Below are positions 1 to 5,193 of a stretch of DNA of 11,388 nucleotides, piece after piece (the stretch's first letter is position 1; each line of letters begins with the position of its first letter). Where the stretch lies: the NCBI GenBank assembly GCA_019113455.1, contig DXHG01000146.1:1-11388 (forward strand). The letters run 5' to 3'. This DNA comes from Candidatus Treponema faecavium (lineage in GTDB: Bacteria > Spirochaetota > Spirochaetia > Treponematales > Treponemataceae). The notes below the pieces were generated by a model, which was not told where the DNA came from, ran no database searches, and worked only from the letters and a program-made list of their open reading frames with translations. The position numbers and the translations under genes were made by a program.

Positions 1-1334
1 GTTACACACACGCCGCCGCCGGTTGTAGCCTTGCTGCCGCTGATTACGCCGCCTTCCATCGTGAACACGCCGCCGTTTTCTACGAGCACCGCGCCGCCGC
101 TGTGAGAAGTGCTTTTCGTTATCATGCCACAGTCCTTCATTATCAGCGCGCCGCCGTTTACATAGACCGCACCGCCCCCGCTGCCGCCGGCTGTCTCCGT
201 CGTCGGCACCATTGCAAAGTGGCCCTCGATCTTTTCTCTGCGGGCGGTTATGCCTGTCAGCGTGATTCCCGCGTCCAGCGTGAGGCTGCCGCCCGGTTCT
301 ACCACAAACACTCTGCCGTTCTCGTTTACGAGCGTGCCGCCGCAGTCCGCGCCCTGCACGGTAACAGTCTGCGTGATTACGGCTTCTTCCGTAACGGCTA
401 TGTCTCCGTCTACGATAATCGTTCCGTCTCTGCCGTCCAGCACGGCGAGCGCCTGCGAAAGCGAGTGCACCGGTTCCGCTGCACCTGATTCCCCGTATCC
501 GGTTTCGCTCACATACACGACGGGGCCCACAGACGTCATAAACTCTTCTATAATATCCCGCGTCAGGATAAACGAGCCGGAATCTGTCAGATACGGCGTG
601 TTTTCTGTCCGTATCCAGCGGTCAGTCGTCATGCCGTTCCATACGGCTGCCGGTACGGCTGTCATGTATACTATCGTTCCCGTGCTGTCGGCAAAATACA
701 GATAAAGCCGGTACGAGCCCGCGTTGATTTCCGGTTCGCACAGCGTCCAGCTTCCCGCGTCTCCCTGCAGCGGCTTGATGCCGTCAGTGCGTTTGTATTC
801 GGTATCGCCTGCCGGCACGAGCTTATAATACGCCGCGGCAATGCCGGTGTCCGCCGCTGTCTGTATCGCAAGATTGCAGCCCCCTTCCCCTCTGGACAGC
901 AGGGCAGATCCCGGCGTTACAGCAATCAGCACCGTATTGTCCGCGCCGCGCGTTATCGCCTGCGCCGCTTCTCCGTAAAATACGTCCCTTCTCTCACTGT
1001 CCGTCGCAGTTACACTGAATTCCCACGTGTCCTCGCGCGAGAGCCCTATGGTAAGATCAGGATATTCCGCGAAAACTTCGTGCTCATACGTTGTTCCGGC
1101 ATGGGCGTCTATGTTCCAGGTCAGCAAGGCATAGTCGGGCGCTGCCGGCAGCGCAGCGAACCCGCACACATCCTCCTCAAGCAAAATGCGCACCGGTATC
1201 TTGTCGTCCGTGCCGTCCGATAAAAGAGCGGCTATAAAATCGAGCGCGCAGGAACCGAACATAACCGGCAGCGCCGCTGCCGCGAGCAGCGCTGCAAGAA
1301 GCCGCAGCGCCCGCATAGTGTGTTTCTGTGCCAT
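1..1334 (-). CDS. Large surface lipoprotein with beta-helix repeats, 3' end outside window
   Basis: The minus frame is open from an ATG at 1334 to the left edge (444 codons, no stop; I checked every codon). The start is set by a perfect AGGAGG (1340-1345) 5 nt upstream; a second Met at codon 7 has no such site. Residues 1-28 look like a lipoprotein signal peptide (MAQKHTMRALRLL, an Ala/Leu core, then PVMFGS) before Cys29. F-G-S-C departs from the classical L-A-G-C box, but spirochaetal lipoboxes are known to be relaxed. Residues 30-270 are a mixed region rich in Thr, Asp and aromatics, without a domain I recognise. A 'VVYVSETGYGESG..EPVHSLSQAL' block leads into what looks like a right-handed beta-helix. 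From about residue 385 Gly-rich repeats appear (GGAVYVNGG, GGAVLVENGGVFTMEGG, then GGGV), as in pectate-lyase-fold and Pmp-like surface proteins. More repeats are expected to the left. It is probably an outer-membrane-anchored adhesin or surface protein; ligand unknown. Confidence 0.85.
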   Translation of the reverse strand, partial: MAQKHTMRALRLLAALLAAAALPVMFGSCALDFIAALLSDGTDDKIPVRILLEEDVCGFAALPAAPDYALLTWNIDAHAGTTYEHEVFAEYPDLTIGLSREDTWEFSVTATDSERRDVFYGEAAQAITRGADNTVLIAVTPGSALLSRGEGGCNLAIQTAADTGIAAAYYKLVPAGDTEYKRTDGIKPLQGDAGSWTLCEPEINAGSYRLYLYFADSTGTIVYMTAVPAAVWNGMTTDRWIRTENTPYLTDSGSFILTRDIIEEFMTSVGPVVYVSETGYGESGAAEPVHSLSQALAVLDGRDGTIIVDGDIAVTEEAVITQTVTVQGADCGGTLVNENGRVFVVEPGGSLTLDAGITLTGITARREKIEGHFAMVPTTETAGGSGGGAVYVNGGALIMKDCGMITKSTSHSGGAVLVENGGVFTMEGGVISGSKATTGGGVCV

Positions 1335-1397
1335 AAAAGCCTCCTTGCTTGCGGCAGTTGGTGTATGCTTCTATACTATTGCCGCATACTTTCAGCC

Positions 1398-1406
1398 AGT
1401 ATAGCA
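1398..1406 (-). promoter_or_regulatory. Extended -10 promoter of the lipoprotein gene
   Basis: On the minus strand this reads TGCTATACT, a TGn-extended -10 box with 5 of 6 matches to TATAAT. Transcription would begin near 1391, giving a leader of about 57 nt that carries the AGGAGG site. The -35 region (about 1421-1427) has no good consensus hexamer, as is common for extended -10 promoters, and it overlaps the left arm of the inverted repeat at 1415-1444. A 7-bp inverted repeat, TGCGGCA (1350-1356) with TGCCGCA (1380-1386), lies in this leader and could form a loose hairpin just upstream of the ribosome binding site. Confidence 0.45.
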
Positions 1407-1414
1407 CACAGTGT

Positions 1415-1444
1415 GGCAAAACGCTATGCGGGCAGTGTTTTGCC
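1415..1444. promoter_or_regulatory. Inverted repeat between divergent promoters, possible operator
   Basis: GGCAAAAC (1415-1422) and GTTTTGCC (1437-1444) are perfect inverted 8-mers separated by 14 bp. Half-sites 22 bp apart centre to centre, about two helical turns, suit a dimeric regulator. The repeat lies between the -10 boxes of the divergent lipoprotein and dus genes and covers the lipoprotein -35 region. No regulator gene is nearby in the window, so the binding protein is unknown. Chance occurrence cannot be excluded from one copy. Confidence 0.35.
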
Positions 1445-1488
1445 GGGCGCGGAACGGAGGCAGCCGTTGTCCTAATGGCGCGGTTATA

Positions 1489-1497
1489 TGGTATACT
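1489..1497 (+). promoter_or_regulatory. Extended -10 promoter of dus, start point at the ATG
   Basis: The sequence TGGTATACT (TATACT at 1492-1497) is an extended -10 box. A TTGTCC at 1467-1472 could be a -35 with a long 19-bp spacer. Six nucleotides (TGCGTT) separate the -10 from the ATG at 1504, so the predicted start of transcription is the A of that ATG. No Shine-Dalgarno is present, which implies a leaderless message. Confidence 0.5.
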
Positions 1498-1503
1498 TGC
1501 GTT

Positions 1504-2511
1504 ATGAGGCTGATTCTTGCCCCGATGGCGGGGCTCTCGCATGAAGGGCTGCGGCGCGCCGTCGCGCGTTTCGGCGGCTGCGACGAGTATTACACGGAAA
1601 TGATTCAGGCGGGAACGCTTTTGTGCGGCGGGCCGTTTGAACGTTACTATATGCGCGCCGGCCCTGAGCCTGACCGGCTGGTGTGGCAGATTACGGGTTC
1701 CAAGACGGAACATATGGCGCGCGCCGCCGCAATGCTGTGCGGCATAGGCGGCAAAGGAATCGACATTAATATGGGCTGCTGCGCGCCGGATATTTACCGG
1801 CACGGCGCGGGCATCGCGTGGATGCTCAAAGACCCGCGCGAAACGGCGGTGCTCATCGCGGCGGTCAGGAACGCGGTCAGCGCTTCGGGCGGCGGCAGGC
1901 TCAGTGTGAAAATAAGGCTGGGGCGCGAAGGTTTTCGCGACGAGGAGTTTTTTTCGTTCTGCGACATGCTTGCGTCTGAGGGCGTACAGGTGATAACGCT
2001 GCACCCGCGCACGCTCAAAGAAAAGTACCGCCTGCCGCCGCGCTGGGAATACGTGCAGCGGCTGGCGGAATTCTTACGCGGCAGGGGCTGCCGCACCGAA
2101 GTAGTGCTCAACGGTGCGGTGTGCAGCGTATCATCACTGCGCGCGGCGCTCTCGGCGGCGCCTGACGCGGCCGGCGTGATGATCGGACGCGAAGCGGTGA
2201 AGAGGCCGTGGGTGTTCAATGAACTTGCGTGCTCCAGCATGTTTGAAAGCGAAACGAAAAAGGCGCCGCCTGCGTCGATCGACGTATATGAGACGGCGCT
2301 TGCGTTTCTTTCGGATTTAGAAGAATGTCAGCCACGTGAGTTTTTTAAGACGCGCAGCCAGCGGTTTTTTACGTATTACTGCGATAATGTGCTGTTTGCG
2401 CAGCACCTGCGCACGGAGCTTTTAAACAGTGCAAGCCTTGAGCAGGTGCGCGAACGTCTTGCGTGTTATTTTGAGCAGGTGCCAGAAGACAGATTTATTC
2501 CGTTTTCATAA
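1504..2511 (+). CDS. dus: tRNA-dihydrouridine synthase family protein
   Basis: Dus enzymes are FMN-dependent and reduce uridine to 5,6-dihydrouridine in the tRNA D-loop, in the cytoplasm. The 335-residue product has the family layout: LAPMAG (5-10) at the start of the TIM barrel for FMN, QITGS (62-66), INMGC (88-92) with catalytic Cys92, VKIRLG (135-140), LHPRT (166-170), NG (203-204) and MIGRE (226-230). The C-terminal part (about 250-335) fits the helical tRNA-binding domain. The usual Pro after the catalytic Cys is Cys93 here (GCCAP instead of GCP). The frame stays open upstream (GTG 1411, ATG 1426), but those starts lie before the promoter, and MRLILAPMAG is where the family normally begins. 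The 3' end overlaps the convergent neighbour by 46 bp. The subfamily (DusA, B or C type) cannot be fixed by eye. Confidence 0.9.
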   Translation: MRLILAPMAGLSHEGLRRAVARFGGCDEYYTEMIQAGTLLCGGPFERYYMRAGPEPDRLVWQITGSKTEHMARAAAMLCGIGGKGIDINMGCCAPDIYRHGAGIAWMLKDPRETAVLIAAVRNAVSASGGGRLSVKIRLGREGFRDEEFFSFCDMLASEGVQVITLHPRTLKEKYRLPPRWEYVQRLAEFLRGRGCRTEVVLNGAVCSVSSLRAALSAAPDAAGVMIGREAVKRPWVFNELACSSMFESETKKAPPASIDVYETALAFLSDLEECQPREFFKTRSQRFFTYYCDNVLFAQHLRTELLNSASLEQVRERLACYFEQVPEDRFIPFS

Positions 2512-2975
2512 AGGTAGGCGGCAAGAATATCGGCCGCGCTGCTGATGAGCGCGCAGCAGGGGCGTTCCTGGTAGTAGCGCGCGGTGCGTTCGGACGGCAC
2601 AGGGGTTTCCGATCCGGTTACGCCGAGCAGTTCGCGGCAGATGATGGAGCCGTGCCGCTCGCGGAACCGGCGCGCGAGTTCCTGCACGCGCGCGTACTGC
2701 GCCGCTTTGCCTTCTGTGTCTTGCGGTTCACTGTAGCCCTGGAGCAGACCGCTTATCATGAACATGCCCGTAACGGCGCCGCAGACTTCGCGCAGCCTGC
2801 CCATGCCGCCGCCGAACGACGAACACAGGCGGAGCATCTGCTCTCTCGTGAGACCGGTGTGCTTGTAAAACGCGCCGGTAAGCGACTGCGCGCAGTTGTA
2901 TCCTTGAACAAAGAGCGCCGCGGCGCATTCACCGTACGATGTGCGCTCAGGCGTCTCTGTGTGTTTCTCTTGCAT
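2466..2975 (-). CDS. C_GCAxxG_C_C family cysteine-motif protein
   Basis: The 169-residue product fits the C_GCAxxG_C_C family, small cysteine-motif proteins suspected of redox or metal roles but not biochemically defined. Visible signatures are YNCAQS (26-31, Cys28), Cys51 followed by FGGGMGR (54-60), EVCGAVTG (63-70, Cys65), HGSIICRELLG (108-118, Cys113) and RPCC (138-141), ending in an 'AADILAAYL' helix. Two extra cysteines (17 and 167) lie outside the core. There is no signal peptide, so it is probably cytoplasmic. It begins 11 bp after the mrp stop codon, so the two are very likely cotranscribed; the start lacks a strong Shine-Dalgarno, which suggests translational coupling. Pairing with an Fe-S carrier suggests a role around iron or thiol chemistry (inference). 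Its last 15 codons and stop lie inside the convergent dus gene. Confidence 0.85.
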   Translation of the reverse strand: MQEKHTETPERTSYGECAAALFVQGYNCAQSLTGAFYKHTGLTREQMLRLCSSFGGGMGRLREVCGAVTGMFMISGLLQGYSEPQDTEGKAAQYARVQELARRFRERHGSIICRELLGVTGSETPVPSERTARYYQERPCCALISSAADILAAYLYENGINLSSGTCSK

Positions 2976-2986
2976 AGCGGTGTCTG

Positions 2987-3808
2987 CTACAGGTTTTCGA
3001 CGGCGGCAGCCGCTTCGCTCATGAACGCCGAACTGTCGTACTGTTCGATAGTGCCGCTGTCGCAGGCGGCTGCAAGCGCCGGATCTATCGGGATGCGCGC
3101 GAGCACGGGCAGTCCGTATTCCGATGCAATGCGGCCGATAGCGCTCTCCCCGAATATATGCAGCTCTTCGCCGCAGTGCGGGCAGCGCACATAGCTCATA
3201 TTTTCTATAAGGCCGATAACGGGAATATGCATCATTGCCGCCATTTTCACGGCTTTTTCCACGATAAGGCTCACGAGTTCCTGCGGAGAGGCGACAACGA
3301 TAATGCCGTCTACCGAGACGGACTGAAATACCGTAAGCGGCACATCTCCCGTTCCGGGCGGCATGTCGACAAACATATAATCAACGTTGTCCCAGATAAC
3401 ATCCGACCAGAACTGCTTGACGGCTCCGGCGATAATCGGGCCGCGCCAGATAACCGGATCGGTTGCATCCGGCAGCAGGAAATTCATAGACATAAGCTGT
3501 ATACCGCTGTCCGTGCATACGGGAAAAAGCGTCTGTTCCGTTCCTGTTGCGCGTTCATCAGATGTGCCGAATATCTTGGGAATGGAAGGACCGGTAATGT
3601 CTGCGTCAAGCACTGCGGTGCGCATGCCTTTTTTTTGCAGTGCGGAAGCAAGCAGTGCAGTAACAAGCGTCTTTCCGACGCCGCCTTTACCGCTTACGAC
3701 GCCGATGACTTTTTTTACCGTGCTTTTTTCATGCAGCTTTTCGTGCAGGTCGCGTTCGCCGCATTCCTGACTGCAGCTGCCGCAGTCGTGATTACATTCT
3801 TCGCTCAT
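2987..3808 (-). CDS. mrp: Mrp/NBP35 family Fe-S cluster carrier P-loop ATPase
   Basis: Mrp/ApbC/NBP35 ATPases bind a labile Fe-S cluster, usually at a dimer interface, and pass it to apo-proteins in the cytoplasm. In this 273-residue protein the deviant Walker A GKGGVGKT is at 40-47, followed by DADITGPSIP (68-77), WRGP (121-124), the DMPPGTGD switch/Walker B block (148-155) and the cluster-ligand pair CPHC (209-212). The N-terminus has an extra four-cysteine cluster, Cys5, 9, 12 and 16 (CNHDCGSCSQEC), as in NBP35-type members, so a second Fe-S site is likely. The start at 3808 has an AAGGAT-type ribosome site about 9 nt upstream and places this cluster at the extreme N-terminus. The gene follows a hemerythrin after 39 bp and precedes the C_GCAxxG_C_C gene by 11 bp. 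A TATACA hexamer at 3821-3826 could be a minor internal promoter. Confidence 0.93.
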   Translation of the reverse strand: MSEECNHDCGSCSQECGERDLHEKLHEKSTVKKVIGVVSGKGGVGKTLVTALLASALQKKGMRTAVLDADITGPSIPKIFGTSDERATGTEQTLFPVCTDSGIQLMSMNFLLPDATDPVIWRGPIIAGAVKQFWSDVIWDNVDYMFVDMPPGTGDVPLTVFQSVSVDGIIVVASPQELVSLIVEKAVKMAAMMHIPVIGLIENMSYVRCPHCGEELHIFGESAIGRIASEYGLPVLARIPIDPALAAACDSGTIEQYDSSAFMSEAAAAVENL

Positions 3809-3847
3809 AAGTAGTATCCTTGTATAAAAATTGCCGCGCGGTGTATG

Positions 3848-4264
3848 TTACGCGTTCAGCTGCGGACGCACAATGCGCGCCCACGCGGGATCCGCCTTTG
3901 CGATATGGTTTACGACCCACTTTGCCAGATAGTCGTATAGTTCCAGTCCGTCCTGCGGATCGCTGTCGGAGAGTTTTTCTGTCTCTTTGCGTATCTGATC
4001 GACAAAATTATCGTGCTGCATTTTATGAATGGCTAATCCCGCGTAGCCGTATTTTTTCATGTAGTTTTCTTCAAACGTAAAATGGTACACGGTGTAGTCT
4101 ATCAGTTCTTTAATGATTGTCCGCATCTGCAGCTTATACTCCTGCGGCGTGCCTGCAGCGGCGGTATAGAGTTTGTTTGCTATCTGAATAAGCTTTTTGT
4201 GCTGCTCGTCTATTTCAGGCACCTGCAGCAGCAGTTTGTCATCCCAGTCTACTCTTTGAATCAT
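3848..4264 (-). CDS. Bacteriohemerythrin (downstream copy)
   Basis: Single-domain hemerythrins bind O2 reversibly at a non-haem di-iron site and are thought to sense, store or scavenge oxygen. This 138-residue protein has every ligand at the expected spacing: His22 (IDEQHKKL), His61 and Glu65 (HFTFE), His80 and His84 (HKMQH), His120 and Asp125 (HIAKAD). It has no signal peptide or fused domain, so it is a soluble cytoplasmic protein. AAGGAG about 7 nt before the ATG fixes the start. It is 72% identical, without gaps, to the upstream paralogue over 138 positions, so the pair arose by tandem duplication. The gap to that gene (90 bp) holds a strong hairpin; mrp follows after 39 bp, so transcription may continue into the Fe-S genes. 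Confidence 0.95.
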   Translation of the reverse strand: MIQRVDWDDKLLLQVPEIDEQHKKLIQIANKLYTAAAGTPQEYKLQMRTIIKELIDYTVYHFTFEENYMKKYGYAGLAIHKMQHDNFVDQIRKETEKLSDSDPQDGLELYDYLAKWVVNHIAKADPAWARIVRPQLNA

Positions 4265-4311
4265 TTTGTGCTCCTTATTATGTTTTGTTGATATATATGC
4301 GTCAGCCGTAT

Positions 4312-4346
4312 GCTGCGCGCGCTGAAATACTGCCGGCGCGCGCAGC
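4312..4346 (-). other. Strong hairpin between the two hemerythrin genes
   Basis: GCTGCGCGCGC (4312-4322) and GCGCGCGCAGC (4336-4346) form a perfect 11-bp, all but entirely GC stem with a 13-nt loop. On the minus strand it lies between the stop codon of the upstream hemerythrin (4355) and the ribosome site of the downstream one. No run of U follows, so it is not a standard intrinsic terminator. It could be an RNA stabiliser or processing point that sets different amounts of the two proteins, or a partial terminator. Confidence 0.6.
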
Positions 4347-4354
4347 CGCTGCCG

Positions 4355-4843
4355 TTACGATGCGTGCTGGCTTGCGGCCGCCGTCTGCGCCGGAAGCTTG
4401 CGCGCGGAAAAGCCGGTGTTTTTCTGCGGCGTGTTCAATGCAGGACGTATAACGCGTGCCCATGAGAAGTCCGATTTTTCAATGTGATTGACAACCCATT
4501 TTTCAAGATACACGTACAGCTGCAGACCGTCCTGCCGGTCGCTGTCGGACAGTTTCTGTATTTCCCGCTTGACCTGCTCCACAAAATTTTCGTGCTGCAG
4601 CTTATGGATGGCAAGACCCGCGTAATTGTACTTTTCCATAAAACGCTCTTCGCTGTCAAAATGATACACGGTGTAGTCTACCAGTTCTTTGATGATGTCT
4701 GGCATCTCTTTTTTGTACTGTTCCTGTGTACCCGAAGCCGCGGTATAGAGCTTGTTCGTTATCTGGATAAGTTTTTTGTGCTGCTCGTCAATCTCGGGCA
4801 CGTGCAGCAGCAGTTTGTCATCCCAGTCTATTCTTTGAATCAT
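4355..4843 (-). CDS. Bacteriohemerythrin with C-terminal tail (upstream copy)
   Basis: This is the first gene of the hemerythrin pair, 162 residues. The di-iron ligands are complete: His22, His61, Glu65, His80, His84, His120 and Asp125. Compared with its neighbour it has about 24 extra residues at the C-terminus (NTGFSARKLPAQTAAASQHAS region), low in complexity and probably disordered; the role is unknown. The frame is open to an ATG-type start at 4891, but the ATG at 4843 is the real start: it has AGGAG (4850-4854) at 6 nt and begins MIQR like the paralogue. Differences cluster on the surface (around 40-49, 63-73, 91-96 and 122-127), which suggests diverged partners or O2 affinity rather than loss of function. 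A long leader and a consensus-like promoter precede it. A role in O2 buffering or chemotaxis signalling is inferred from family biology. Confidence 0.95.
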   Translation of the reverse strand: MIQRIDWDDKLLLHVPEIDEQHKKLIQITNKLYTAASGTQEQYKKEMPDIIKELVDYTVYHFDSEERFMEKYNYAGLAIHKLQHENFVEQVKREIQKLSDSDRQDGLQLYVYLEKWVVNHIEKSDFSWARVIRPALNTPQKNTGFSARKLPAQTAAASQHAS

Positions 4844-5016
4844 AGTATACTCCTGTATATAGAATGTTGCAGTTCTTGAGGAGAATAACAATGTGCTGAT
4901 TGTATGGTGCTGTATGTGTACACTGCAGCCAAAGACGGTAAAAAGAAAGCTTGAAGAGCAGTGTTTTTTATCGTTCTCATTCTTGCTATAACATTGTTAT
5001 TCCCAGAAGAACAACA
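4844..5016 (-). promoter_or_regulatory. Long foldable 5' leader of the hemerythrin operon
   Basis: From the predicted start near 5016 to the ATG there are about 173 nt with no convincing gene. The 5' arm (5012-4991 on the minus strand) and 3' arm (4894-4872) are near-perfect complements: GAATAACAATGT pairs with ACATTGTTATTC over 12 bp, and GTTCTT with AAGAAC over 6 bp, with a small internal loop. The 96-nt apical part holds a second stem, ACACTGC with GCAGTGT (4920-4926 and 4958-4964). The 3' arm contains CTCCT, complementary to the AGGAG ribosome site at 4850-4854. That ribosome site also sits in the loop of a TATAC/GTATA mini-hairpin. It matches no riboswitch class that I recognise. Confidence 0.5.
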
Positions 5017-5022
5017 CGAATT

Positions 5023-5052
5023 ATAATATGAATTCTGTATATCATATGTCAA
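5023..5052 (-). promoter_or_regulatory. Sigma-70-type promoter of the hemerythrin operon
   Basis: On the minus strand TTGACA (5052-5047) is a perfect -35 hexamer. After an 18-bp AT-rich spacer comes TATTAT (5028-5023), 5 of 6 matches to the -10 consensus. This is the best promoter in the window. Start of transcription is expected near 5016, just before the 5' arm of the leader stem. Confidence 0.65.
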
Positions 5053-5193
5053 TCACCCTGCTGTTTGTGTGTTTAATATAAGTGCTGTGGTTGTGTGCGG
5101 CGCGGCGGACGGCGGCAGCGCAGGTCCCGCGGGCGGACAGGTGCGCCTGTCCGCCTGTTCTTTTGTACACGGGCAGGCACACTTGGCGGGGTA
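5053..5193. other. GC-rich gap with a 10-bp hairpin downstream of the 500-residue gene
   Basis: No gene is seen here. GGCGGACAGG (5132-5141) and CCTGTCCGCC (5146-5155) form a perfect 10-bp stem with a 4-nt loop, about 40 bp beyond the stop codon of the exported-protein gene that ends at 5194. Read on the minus strand it is followed by CGCGGG rather than a U-run; read on the plus strand it is followed by TGTTCTTTTG. It may stop minus-strand transcripts before the hemerythrin promoter as an imperfect terminator, or block stray plus-strand transcription. With the leader and promoter to its left it completes a 350-bp gene-free stretch. Confidence 0.45.

Noticed and set aside
102..705. Plus-strand open frames of 128 and 151 codons
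   Set aside because: They lie opposite the lipoprotein gene, whose minus frame has a signal peptide, a lipobox and a strong ribosome site. The plus frames have no recognisable domain or ribosome site and are GC-rich shadows.
1177..2240. Minus-strand open frames of 275 and 148 codons over dus
   Set aside because: Arg/His/Ala-rich translations without motifs, antisense to a clear dihydrouridine synthase and crossing its promoter.
3158..3814. Plus-strand open frame of 218 codons over mrp
   Set aside because: Antisense to all mrp motifs, low-complexity Arg/His/Cys composition, no start context.
4265..4300. Separate promoter for the downstream hemerythrin (CTGACG, 17 bp, CATAAT)
   Set aside because: Transcription would start inside or after the AAGGAG site, removing the ribosome binding sequence that the gene clearly has.
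4920..4970. Plus-strand terminator (ACACTGC...GCAGTGT followed by six T)
   Set aside because: The 31-nt loop makes the stem weak and there is no plus-strand gene upstream that would need it.
4872..5012. Invertible promoter segment flanked by the inverted repeats
   Set aside because: The consensus-like promoter (5023-5052) lies outside the repeats, no recombinase gene is present and the arms are imperfect beyond 12 bp. An RNA stem explains the pairing better.
4872..5012. MITE-like element with terminal inverted repeats
   Set aside because: No flanking target-site duplication is visible and no second copy occurs in the window.
4840..5052. 70-codon minus frame through the hemerythrin leader
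   Set aside because: It overlaps the hemerythrin start, begins on the -35 box upstream of the predicted transcription start and has no ribosome site. A leader peptide of this frame is therefore unlikely.
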